Shown in pieces: positions 9,369-17,283 of a stretch of DNA of 64,000 bases (the stretch's first letter is position 1; every line of letters starts with the position of its first letter). The position numbers were made by a program, and so were the translations under genes. The notes beneath the pieces were generated by a model. It made no database searches. It was not told the DNA's origin and was given only the letters and a program-made list of their open reading frames with translations. This DNA comes from Roseovarius sp. TE539 (GTDB lineage Bacteria > Pseudomonadota > Alphaproteobacteria > Rhodobacterales > Rhodobacteraceae), in the NCBI RefSeq assembly GCF_003298505.1, contig NZ_QNGB01000010.1, positions 1 to 64,000 of the forward strand. Reading direction: 5' to 3'.

Positions 9369-11397
9369 TCATCTTATCTTCGCGCTGGCGCTGGCGCTTT
9401 TTGCCGGAGCCGCGGCGCGGGACGCGCTTGACCGCTGGATCTCGGCAACCGCTCTGCCACCCTTGGTGGCTGAAACCTCCACGATCCTCCTTGACCGTGA
9501 CGGCAGGCTGCTGCGGGTGCTCACGGTGGAAGACGGACGCTGGCGCCTGCCGGTCGCGCCCGGCACTGTGGACCGAACGTATCTCGACATGCTCATCGCC
9601 TACGAGGATGGCCGCTTTTACCGTCACCCGGGGATTGACGTTCTGGCAGTGCTGCGCGCCGCTGGTCAGGCGCTGTGGCATGGGCGCATCGTGTCCGGTG
9701 GCTCGACCCTGACGATGCAGGTCGCCCGCCTGCTCGAGGATAGCGGCACAGGTCACTGGCGCGGCAAGTTCCGGCAAATGCGCGTCGCGCTGGCACTGGA
9801 ACGCCGGCTTTCCAAGCGTGAGATCCTGTCGCTCTACCTCGCCCGTGCGCCCTTTGGCGGCAATCTCGAAGGGGTGCGCGCCGCCGCGCTGGCGTGGTTC
9901 GGGAAACCGCCCGCCCGCCTTACCCCGGCCGAGGCCGCGCTTCTGGTCGCCCTGCCGCAATCGCCCGAGGCCCGGCGTCCCGATCGCTACCCGGCCATCG
10001 CCCGGAAGGCGCGGGATCGCGTTCTGGCGCGCATGGCCGGTGAGGGTGTGATCGGCCAGGACAACCACCGGGCCGCCCTTTCCGAGCCCGTACCCGTCTC
10101 GCGCCGCGCGTTTCCCTCCGCGGCACCACACCTCACCGATCGCGCGGCCCGCCTGGCGCCGCACCTGGGCCGCCACGACCTGACCATCGACGGCCCCCTT
10201 CAGCGCCGTCTCGAACGCCTTGTGCGTGTCTCGTTGCGCGGCCTGACCGACGGGCTGTCCATCGCGATTCTCGTCGCGGATCACGGCAGTGGAGAAATCC
10301 TCGCTTCTGTCGGTTCGGCCGGCTACTCCGCCGCCGGTCAGGGCTTCGTGGACATGACACGGGCACCGCGCTCGCCGGGTTCGATCCTCAAGCCGCTGAT
10401 CTATGGCATGGCCTTCGACCGTGGCCATGCGCATCCCGAAACCCTGATCATGGACCGCCCGACTGCCTTTGGCCAGTACGCGCCGCAGAATTTCGACGGC
10501 CGTTTCATGGGCACGCTCACCGCCGCCGAGGCCCTCAGGCTGTCGCGCAACATTCCCGCGGTGATGCTTGTGGATCAGATCGGCCCCGGCCACCTCATGT
10601 CGGCCCTTCGCCGCGTCGGGCTGGATCCGCGGCTGCCGGGCGTGCGGCCCGGCCTCGCCGTGGCCCTGGGCGGGGTGGGCCTCAGCCTGGTCGACCTGGT
10701 GCAGCTCTACGCGACGCTCGCGAATGGCGGGCAGGCGCGGCCGCTTTACTGGCGTGCCGACGGGTTGCCGCCGCCCCGGTCGCGCGTCATCGGCCGTGCC
10801 GCCGCGTGGCAGGTAGGTGATGTCCTCTCCGGCCTTGCACCGCCGCCGGGCGCGCGGCACGGCGCGCTGGCCTACAAGACGGGCACTTCCTATGGCCACC
10901 GCGATGCCTGGGCGCTGGGCTATGACGGGCGGCACGTGGCCGGGGTCTGGATCGGGCGGCCGGACGGGACACCCGTGCCGGGGGCGTTCGGGGGCGATCT
11001 CGCCGCGCCGGTGCTCTTCGATGCGTTCCAGCGGCTCAAGCCCGCTTTCGATCCGCTGCCGCCACCGCCGCCCGAGACCCTGATACTGCCCACCGCCGAT
11101 CTTCCGCCGCCACTGCGCCGGTTTACCGCGCGCGGGGCCGCCTTCGGTCCGGCCCCGGATGCACCCAAGCTGGCCTTTCCTCCCGATGGCGCGCATCTTC
11201 CGCTTTCCGGCAATACGCTTCCAGTGAAGGTTCGCGATGGCATCCCGCCCTTCACTTGGATGGCGGACGGACGTCCGCTACTGACCGGCGTGCGCCGTCG
11301 TGAAACGGCGCTTTACGGGCTTGAAACGGGCTTTTCCACACTTTCCGTGATCGACGCCCGAGGCCGGGCCGCCCGCGTGTCCGTGCGATTGGACTGA
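9355..11397 (+). CDS. pbpC: Penicillin-binding protein 1C
   Basis: This is a 680-residue class A PBP. An N-terminal membrane anchor (about 6-20) is followed by a GT51 transglycosylase domain with catalytic Glu84 in AYEDGRFYRHPG and the GGSTLTMQ motif. The transpeptidase domain has Ser343-Ile-Leu-Lys346 (SILK), Ser397-Arg-Asn399 and Lys508-Thr-Gly510. The C-terminus (about 590-680) is the small beta-rich BiPBP_C domain typical of PBP1C. It polymerises and possibly cross-links peptidoglycan at the outer face of the inner membrane. PBP1C and bacterial alpha-2-macroglobulin form a widely conserved pair thought to couple protease defence to wall repair. All catalytic motifs are intact. The start overlaps the preceding gene and has a GAGG upstream. 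Confidence 0.94.
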   Translation: MRRPDHLIFALALALFAGAAARDALDRWISATALPPLVAETSTILLDRDGRLLRVLTVEDGRWRLPVAPGTVDRTYLDMLIAYEDGRFYRHPGIDVLAVLRAAGQALWHGRIVSGGSTLTMQVARLLEDSGTGHWRGKFRQMRVALALERRLSKREILSLYLARAPFGGNLEGVRAAALAWFGKPPARLTPAEAALLVALPQSPEARRPDRYPAIARKARDRVLARMAGEGVIGQDNHRAALSEPVPVSRRAFPSAAPHLTDRAARLAPHLGRHDLTIDGPLQRRLERLVRVSLRGLTDGLSIAILVADHGSGEILASVGSAGYSAAGQGFVDMTRAPRSPGSILKPLIYGMAFDRGHAHPETLIMDRPTAFGQYAPQNFDGRFMGTLTAAEALRLSRNIPAVMLVDQIGPGHLMSALRRVGLDPRLPGVRPGLAVALGGVGLSLVDLVQLYATLANGGQARPLYWRADGLPPPRSRVIGRAAAWQVGDVLSGLAPPPGARHGALAYKTGTSYGHRDAWALGYDGRHVAGVWIGRPDGTPVPGAFGGDLAAPVLFDAFQRLKPAFDPLPPPPPETLILPTADLPPPLRRFTARGAAFGPAPDAPKLAFPPDGAHLPLSGNTLPVKVRDGIPPFTWMADGRPLLTGVRRRETALYGLETGFSTLSVIDARGRAARVSVRLD

Positions 11398-11456
11398 GCG
11401 CCGGGCGAGGCCGCCTGCAAGGGCGGACGAGCGGCCCCGCCTGCCGCGGAGCGGGC

Positions 11457-12632
11457 TCAGAGCCGCTCGAGCGCCAGCGCAATACCCTGCCCGCCGCCGA
11501 TGCACATCGTCACCAGCGCCTTGCTGCCGCCGATCCGCTCCAGCTCGTACAGCGCCTTGACTGTCAGGATCGCACCGGTGGCCCCGACTGGATGGCCCAG
11601 CGCGATCGCGCCGCCGTTGGGGTTCACCTTCGCACCATTCAGCCCCAGGGCCCGGTTCACCGCCAGCGCCTGCGCGGCGAAGGCCTCGTTCGACTCGATG
11701 ATGTCGAAATCCCCGGCGTCCAGACCCGTTCGTTCTAGAAGGCTCTGCACCGCCGGTATCGGGCCTATTCCCATCACCTCGGGGCGCACCCCGGCATGGG
11801 CATAGCCCAGAATGCGCGCTTTCGGTTTCAGACCCGCCTTTTCGGCGGCTTCGGCCCGCGCCATCACCAGTGCCGCGGCGCCGTCATTGATGCCGCTCGC
11901 GTTTCCGGCGGTCACCCGCCCCTCCTTCTGGAAGGCAGGGCGCAGCCCTGACAGCCCTTCGGCGGTTGTGGGCTTGGGGTGCTCATCGGTGTCGAAGGCG
12001 ATGGTGTCGCGTTTCACCCGCACCTCCACGGGCACGATCTGCGACTGGAAATGTCCTGCCTCGATGGCGGCTGCCGCCCGCCGCTGGCTTTCCAGTGCGA
12101 AACCGTCCTGGTCCTCGCGGCTGATGTCGTGCTCGGCGGCCACGTTTTCGGCGGTCACACCCATATGCCCGGTGCCGAACGGGCAGTTGAGCGCGCCCAG
12201 CATCATGTCGAGCGTACGCACATCGCCCATCTTCGCGCCCCAACGCTGGTCGGGAATGATGAAGGGAGAGCGGCTCATGTTCTCGGCCCCTCCGGCAAGG
12301 GCGAAATCGGCATCCCCCAGCATCAGGTTCTGCATCGCGGAAACGATCGCCTGTGCCCCGGATCCGCACAGGCGGTTCACGTTCATCGCCGGGGTGGTCT
12401 CCGGGATGCCGGCCTCCATCGCCGCCACCCGGCTCAGGTACATGTCTCGCGGCTCGGTGTTGATCACGTGACCAAAGACGACATGCCCGATCTGTCCGCC
12501 TTCCACATTGGCGCGCTCCATCGCCGCGCGGGCCGCGACGGCGCCAAGCTGCGCTGGCGGAGTGCCGGCCAGTGCCCCGCCGAAAGTGCCTATCGCGGTG
12601 CGCGCGCCGTCCAGAATCACGATGTTATCCAT
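11457..12632 (-). CDS. Acetyl-CoA acetyltransferase (thiolase)
   Basis: The protein has 391 residues, the standard length of the family. The catalytic triad of a thiolase is present: acyl-accepting Cys89 in NRLCGSG, His347 in ALGHPVGATG and Cys377 in CIGGGQG. It condenses two acyl-CoA molecules or cleaves beta-ketoacyl-CoA. The sequence resembles beta-ketothiolases of the BktB/PhaA group, but no phaB, phaC or beta-oxidation partner is adjacent, so the physiological direction is unclear. It follows the phosphatase gene on the same strand with a 76-bp gap holding a GAGAGGA ribosome site. The cytoplasmic location follows from the absence of targeting signals. Confidence 0.9.
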   Translation of the reverse strand: MDNIVILDGARTAIGTFGGALAGTPPAQLGAVAARAAMERANVEGGQIGHVVFGHVINTEPRDMYLSRVAAMEAGIPETTPAMNVNRLCGSGAQAIVSAMQNLMLGDADFALAGGAENMSRSPFIIPDQRWGAKMGDVRTLDMMLGALNCPFGTGHMGVTAENVAAEHDISREDQDGFALESQRRAAAAIEAGHFQSQIVPVEVRVKRDTIAFDTDEHPKPTTAEGLSGLRPAFQKEGRVTAGNASGINDGAAALVMARAEAAEKAGLKPKARILGYAHAGVRPEVMGIGPIPAVQSLLERTGLDAGDFDIIESNEAFAAQALAVNRALGLNGAKVNPNGGAIALGHPVGATGAILTVKALYELERIGGSKALVTMCIGGGQGIALALERL

Positions 12633-12708
12633 GCCGTCCTCTCAGGTTGTCATTGTTTCGGGCGCAGGGTATCTTCCCCGGGCTCCTACATGCAATCGCA
12701 ACCTGCCT

Positions 12709-13419
12709 TCACGCGTCCCCGGGCCGCAGCGGGATCCGGCCGTCCTTCGTCAACAAACAGCAATCCGTCCCCTCGAAAACCGCCGGCACAAGAGGTCGCC
12801 CGAAACCGGCCCCGCCGTCCAGGTCCACCCGGTTTCCGAAATGCGCAGGATGGTGCAGCGGCGTGTGCCCGTGCACAACCAGCCACGGGTGCGGGCCGCG
12901 CCAACTCAGGAAAGGTTCGCGGATCCAGATCAGGTCATCCTTCGCCTGATGGTCCAACGCCACGCCCGGCGCGATCCCGGCATGCACGAACAACAGCCCG
13001 CCATCCAGGTGATGGAACGGCAGGCCCGACAGGAAATCATGATGCGCCCGCGGGATCGCGGCGCGTGCCGCCGCCGGATCGATGGTTCCGGCCCGGGCCA
13101 TGATCCCGTAGGAGGCGATCGTTTCGGACCCGCCCAGGTTTTCGCCCATCCAGCCCCGACCGTCGCTATGGCCGTCGAGAAAATCCAGGAACATCTGATC
13201 GTGATTGCCGCGCAGCACGATCCAGTTGCGCCCCGCAGCCCGGCCCGAGCGCAAGGTCTCGATCACGCCGCGGCTGTCGGGTCCACGGTCCACGAGGTCG
13301 CCAAGGAAAACCACCGGTGCGTTGCGTCCAGCATCGTCGGCCTCGATCCGGCCCAGCGCCTCGTCCAGCATCGCCTTTTGGCCATGTATGTCGCCGACGG
13401 CATAGATCGGTCGCGTCAT
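12709..13419 (-). CDS. PPP-family serine/threonine protein phosphatase
   Basis: The 236-residue metallophosphoesterase has all PPP metal-binding signatures in order: GDIHG (residues 9-13), GDLVDRGPDSRG (about 40-50) and LRGNHDQM (about 70), followed by a late VHGHTPLHHP motif that supplies the last metal-ligand histidine. It resembles lambda phosphatase and PrpA/PrpE-type enzymes that hydrolyse phospho-Ser/Thr, or sometimes Ap4A or pyrophosphate-like substrates. The protein is cytoplasmic. It lies between rpe and the thiolase, all on the - strand. The 139-bp gap upstream leaves room for its own promoter. The exact substrate cannot be read from the sequence. Confidence 0.88.
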   Translation of the reverse strand: MTRPIYAVGDIHGQKAMLDEALGRIEADDAGRNAPVVFLGDLVDRGPDSRGVIETLRSGRAAGRNWIVLRGNHDQMFLDFLDGHSDGRGWMGENLGGSETIASYGIMARAGTIDPAAARAAIPRAHHDFLSGLPFHHLDGGLLFVHAGIAPGVALDHQAKDDLIWIREPFLSWRGPHPWLVVHGHTPLHHPAHFGNRVDLDGGAGFGRPLVPAVFEGTDCCLLTKDGRIPLRPGDA

Positions 13420-13558
13420 CGCCTTTCCTTTCGGTGCTCACGCGGTCCCGGCCACACCGGTGAGTCGGGTTCATCTTGAACACAAACCTCGCCACGCCCG
13501 GGATGCCCGATCAAAACCTGCGTACACGATCTTCGGCGTGGTCAAAACGCCGGGGCGC

Positions 13559-14257
13559 TCAGGCGGCGGTGCGTGCGGCTTCTGCAGCCTCGCGGATGGT
13601 GCGTATGTTGGTCCCGTAAGGTGCGGGATCGGTCACGCTTCCCCCCTTGAAGACACCTGATCCGGCGACCAGAACATCCGCTCCCGCTTCGGCCATCAGC
13701 GGTGCGGTATCCGCCGTGATGCCGCCGTCGATTTCGATGTGTATCGGCCGGTCCCCGATCAGGCTACGCAGCTCGCGCACCTTGGAGATCTGGCTGTGTA
13801 TGAACTTTTGTCCGCCAAAACCGGGATTTACAGTCATCACGCAGATCAGGTCAACCATGTCGAGGAGATGCTCTACATTGCAAAGTCCCGTTCCGGGATT
13901 GAGCGCCAGCCCCGCCTTGCAACCCGCCCCGCGGATTGCCTGCAGGGTGCGATGCACATGTGGCCCGGCTTCCAGATGCGCCGTCAGGATGTCCGCCCCG
14001 GCCTCTGCGAAAGCGTCAACAAATCGGTCTACAGGGGAAATCATCAGGTGAACGTCCATGACCGTGTGGATATGCGGCCGGATCGCCGCACAAAGCGGCG
14101 GGCCGAAAGTGAGGTTCGGCACGAAATGCCCGTCCATCACATCGACATGGATCCAATCCGCGCCCTGCGCTTCGACGCATTGAATTTCTTGACCGAAATT
14201 GGCGAAATCGGCGCTTAGAATGGAGGGAGCGATCTTGATCGAACGGTCGATGGTCAT
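13559..14257 (-). CDS. rpe: Ribulose-phosphate 3-epimerase
   Basis: This TIM-barrel enzyme of 232 residues interconverts ribulose 5-phosphate and xylulose 5-phosphate in the pentose phosphate pathway and Calvin cycle. Family landmarks are IAPSILSADFANFG near the N-terminus, the metal-binding DVMDGHFVPN segment, VMDVHLMI, VNPGFGGQKF and the phosphate-binding DGGITADTAP with VAGSGVF. The ATG at 14257 is chosen because an AGGAGA site lies just upstream and the family N-terminus starts there; the longer frame adds 40 residues unlike the family. No Calvin-cycle genes are adjacent, so a housekeeping role is most likely. Confidence 0.95.
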   Translation of the reverse strand: MTIDRSIKIAPSILSADFANFGQEIQCVEAQGADWIHVDVMDGHFVPNLTFGPPLCAAIRPHIHTVMDVHLMISPVDRFVDAFAEAGADILTAHLEAGPHVHRTLQAIRGAGCKAGLALNPGTGLCNVEHLLDMVDLICVMTVNPGFGGQKFIHSQISKVRELRSLIGDRPIHIEIDGGITADTAPLMAEAGADVLVAGSGVFKGGSVTDPAPYGTNIRTIREAAEAARTAA

Positions 14258-14463
14258 GGGCGTTTCTCCTGAACTGGCCGAGATTGAACCGGCCCCGGCT
14301 TTGTGCAAATTATGTAGGCTCATGTCCACAGGATCCGAAGGCCCGGCGGGCGGAGGGCGACCGGATGCGCCGCCCATCCAGCAACATCGACATCCCGGCT
14401 TCCAAAGACGCTTCGGGAATAGTCCGGTGATCTTGTGTTGACCGATCTCGGGGAGGAAAGAAA

Positions 14464-15492
14464 TTGAACGACACGGAACTCGACACCGCCGCCATTTCGG
14501 AATGGCTGAACGGGCGGCTGGAGGGATTTGATGGTCCGGTGAAGGCAGTGAAGTTCAGCGGCGGGCAATCGAATCCGACCTACCGGCTGGAAACCGCGGC
14601 CGGCAACTACGTTCTGCGCCGCAAGCCGTCGGGCATTTTGTTGAAATCGGCACACGCGGTGGACCGGGAATACCGGGTGCAGAAGGCGCTGGCCGCCGGT
14701 GAAGTTCCCGTGGCTCAGGTGCATGCGCTTTGCGAGGATGACGCCGTGATCGGGTCGGCTTTCTACATCATGGACGAAGTGGCGGGCCGGATTTTCGATG
14801 ATCCCAGGCTGCCCGGCCTTGACCCTTCCGAGCGTGACGCCCTGATGGACGAGATGAACCGTGTTCTGGCCTCGATTCACAACGTGGATCTGGCAGCGGC
14901 GGGGTTGTCGGATTACGGCCCGCCAGGAAATTACTATCGCCGGCAGCTTGACCGCTGGCGGCAGCAATACGAGAAAACGAAAACAGATGATCTGCCCGAT
15001 ATGGAGACATTGATTCTCTGGCTTGACGAAAACATGCCGGCGGATGACGGGCAATGCACGCTGGTACATGGCGATTATCGGCTGGATAATCTCATCTTCG
15101 CGCATGACAGCGCCGAATGCCGTGCGGTCCTGGATTGGGAACTCTCCACGCTGGGGCACCCTTATGCCGATCTGGCGGCGGTCGTGATGCAGTGGTCCAT
15201 GCCGACCGGGCGCGAGGGCCGCGGCCTTGCCGGCGTTGACCGTGCCGCGGCGGGGTTGTGGAGTGACGAGAGGTTCATCGAAATGTACTGCCACCGCCGG
15301 GGGCTGGGTTCGATCGACGGGTTCGGTTACTACTTGGCGTTTTCCTATTTCCGCATGGCGGCGATCCTGCAAGGGGTGAAAAAGCGCGCGCTCGACGGAA
15401 ATGCCGCCGATCCTGAACGTGGTTTGAAATTGGGCACACATGTACCGGAATTTGCCAGACAGGGGCTTGCAACAGCGCGGTCCAGCCGATGA
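14464..15492 (+). CDS. APH-like phosphotransferase family protein (ACAD10/11 N-domain type)
   Basis: The protein has 342 residues with the aminoglycoside-phosphotransferase/choline-kinase fold. It has an N-lobe FSGGQSNPTYRL glycine-rich segment with a conserved Lys in LRRKPSG, the catalytic loop LVHGDYRLDN, and the metal-binding LDWELSTLGHPYADL. This subgroup corresponds to the kinase domain fused to acyl-CoA dehydrogenases in ACAD10/ACAD11, which phosphorylates 4-hydroxy acids or their CoA esters. Here it is free-standing and no acyl-CoA dehydrogenase is adjacent. The start codon is TTG with GGGAGG about 8 bases upstream. It overlaps the following thioesterase by 4 bp (ATGA), so the two are coupled and probably act on related acyl-CoA metabolites (inference). 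Confidence 0.84.
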   Translation: MNDTELDTAAISEWLNGRLEGFDGPVKAVKFSGGQSNPTYRLETAAGNYVLRRKPSGILLKSAHAVDREYRVQKALAAGEVPVAQVHALCEDDAVIGSAFYIMDEVAGRIFDDPRLPGLDPSERDALMDEMNRVLASIHNVDLAAAGLSDYGPPGNYYRRQLDRWRQQYEKTKTDDLPDMETLILWLDENMPADDGQCTLVHGDYRLDNLIFAHDSAECRAVLDWELSTLGHPYADLAAVVMQWSMPTGREGRGLAGVDRAAAGLWSDERFIEMYCHRRGLGSIDGFGYYLAFSYFRMAAILQGVKKRALDGNAADPERGLKLGTHVPEFARQGLATARSSR

Positions 15493-15905
15493 ACGGCGCC
15501 GGCAGAGATCCGGTTGGCGGCGACGACGGTGTCGCGATGTTGCAGCACCTGGGCGCTCGGATGACCGATTGGAGAGAGGATTTCGCCCAGCTTCAACTGC
15601 CTGTCCGGGCACATCTGATGAACCGTCAGGGCTTGCCGCACGGGGGTGTGTACGCCACCCTCCTCGATAGTGCGATGGGCTTCGCCGGGTGCTTCGACAA
15701 TGATCCTGCAAGGCCGCGTCTGGCGCTTACCCTGACGCTGACCGTGAACTACCTTGCACAGCCTCGGGGCACGGTTCTCATTGCCGAAGCCTGGCGCACC
15801 GGAGGAGGGCGGCGCAGTTTCTTCGCCGATGGCAGGGTCGTGGACGAAATCGGCACATCGGTGGCCAGTGGCAGCGGCGTGTTCCGGTATCGCGGTGACG
15901 CCTGA
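15489..15905 (+). CDS. PaaI-family hotdog thioesterase
   Basis: The 138-residue hotdog-fold protein has the family core HLMNRQGLPHGGVYATLLDSAMG, in which the HGG turn and following Asp/Glu-like position bind and hydrolyse the acyl-CoA thioester. A later strand reads LTLTLTVNYLAQPRG, also typical. Members hydrolyse aromatic or short-chain acyl-CoAs in the cytoplasm. Its ATG overlaps the TGA of the upstream APH-like kinase (ATGA). Its stop is 4 bp from the convergent oxidoreductase gene. The substrate is not predictable from the sequence. Confidence 0.82.
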   Translation: MNGAGRDPVGGDDGVAMLQHLGARMTDWREDFAQLQLPVRAHLMNRQGLPHGGVYATLLDSAMGFAGCFDNDPARPRLALTLTLTVNYLAQPRGTVLIAEAWRTGGGRRSFFADGRVVDEIGTSVASGSGVFRYRGDA

Positions 15906-15909
15906 GCGG

Positions 15910-17241
15910 TTACAGTTCGCGGCCGGCCTTCCATTCTCCCCACCGCATGACGGCATTGGCGGCCAGATTTGTCACCGGTCCGGGCGGCAGCCGTCTCGGG
16001 TCGGGCTGATCCATCACCTCGCGGAGCAACGCGCTGTCCTGACCGGAGGCAAGATCGGCCGTAAGCATTCCGTGGAGCGTGCCTTTTGCGGTGCCCAGCC
16101 CGTTCTGACAGCAGGCCGAAAACAATCGCTCCTCGACCTCGCCAAGCGCCGGAACGCCGTTCCAGCTCAGGCAGAGCCGTCCGCCCCAGCGATGTTCCAT
16201 GTCCACCCCGTCCAGCATGGGAAAGCGCGCGGCAAAGGCCCTGTCGTGATCACGTGCCACGCGGGCGATCCGCCGTGCGCCGACCTCCATTGACGGGTCG
16301 CATGTGAAACGGTTGCGCACCACGATCCGGTCCCCGCCGGAGCCCGAAATCCGCCGAACGGTGGTGCCCATGGGATCAGCCGGTGTCACCCCCCACGATG
16401 ATGCACCGCCAAGGCGGCGGCATTCATCGGAGGACAAGGCACGCGTCATGGAGGCGTAGGTAAAGACATGCAGCAGGCGGCCCCGGAAATGTCCGAAACT
16501 CTCTGCGTGGCCGTTCACCGCCAGGATGACCCTTGGGGCCGTGACATCCCCCCGGGGGGTTGTCGCCGTCCAGTCGCCTTTGCGGTTCAGGGCGGTCACA
16601 GGGCTCATTTCATGGATATGTACGCGGTTGGATCGCAGCGCCGCGGCGACCCCGCGCACGAACATTGCCGGCTGGATCATCGCCGTGCCGGGCGTGTAAA
16701 GGCCGCTGCGATAATAGTCCGTGCCCGTCATCTCACGCATGCGACCGCCATCCAGCAACTCGAAGGGTTCGCCCATCTGCCCGAGATGCCGCGCGTAGGC
16801 AATATTGTGCAGATGGCCCTTTTCCGTGGCTGCGGCATTGGTCTTGCCGGATTGCGAAAACGCCTCTTGGGGAAGCTGGAACTCGGCGGCCATATCCGCG
16901 GCGAATTCGATCGCTGCCCGATTGGCCCGCGTCTGTGCCTGATCCGCGGCAACGGCGCCGCCATAATCCTCGGATGCCAGATCGTGGGGCAGGTCGATCA
17001 TGAATCCGGTATTGCGTCCGGCGGGGCCTTCACCGATGCGGCGCGCCTCCAGAAGGACGATCCTGGCGTCCGGGTGGAGCTGCGCCAGGCGCCTGACTGC
17101 CGCAAGACCGGCAAATCCGCCACCGATGACGAGCCAGTCCGCATTCCGGTGACCGGACAGGACATCGGCGGCCTGTTGATCAGGCAGGATTGCGCTCCAG
17201 GCTGCCGGTCCGGGATCCACTGGCAAGCGTGTGATGTTCAT
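15910..17241 (-). CDS. FAD-dependent amine/amino-acid oxidoreductase (DAO family, PuuB-like)
   Basis: The protein has 443 residues with an N-terminal Rossmann FAD motif (VIGGGFAGLAAVRRLAQ, about 37-54), then LLEARRIGEGPAGRNTGF, the pattern of DAO-family oxidases such as gamma-glutamylputrescine oxidoreductase, sarcosine oxidase or glycine oxidase. The C-terminal half has RWGGRLCLSWNGVPALG and a GLGTAKGTLHG motif closing the FAD site. It probably oxidises a secondary amine or amino acid with release of aldehyde or imine. It is the last gene of the GntR/DapA-like/ALDH/MttB operon, 42 bp after the methyltransferase stop. A plausible role is to oxidise the N-methylated intermediate left by that enzyme (inference). 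Confidence 0.82.
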   Translation of the reverse strand: MNITRLPVDPGPAAWSAILPDQQAADVLSGHRNADWLVIGGGFAGLAAVRRLAQLHPDARIVLLEARRIGEGPAGRNTGFMIDLPHDLASEDYGGAVAADQAQTRANRAAIEFAADMAAEFQLPQEAFSQSGKTNAAATEKGHLHNIAYARHLGQMGEPFELLDGGRMREMTGTDYYRSGLYTPGTAMIQPAMFVRGVAAALRSNRVHIHEMSPVTALNRKGDWTATTPRGDVTAPRVILAVNGHAESFGHFRGRLLHVFTYASMTRALSSDECRRLGGASSWGVTPADPMGTTVRRISGSGGDRIVVRNRFTCDPSMEVGARRIARVARDHDRAFAARFPMLDGVDMEHRWGGRLCLSWNGVPALGEVEERLFSACCQNGLGTAKGTLHGMLTADLASGQDSALLREVMDQPDPRRLPPGPVTNLAANAVMRWGEWKAGREL

Positions 17242-17283
17242 GGCCGGAGGACCATTCCTGGACGCTGATCCGGTGAATGCATC

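Noticed and set aside
9352..11196. 614-codon - strand frame opposite pbpC
   Set aside because: Antisense shadow. pbpC has all catalytic motifs in place.
11398..11456. GC-rich short repeats between pbpC and the thiolase gene as a terminator
   Set aside because: Stems are only 4-5 bp and no T run follows, so the evidence is too weak.
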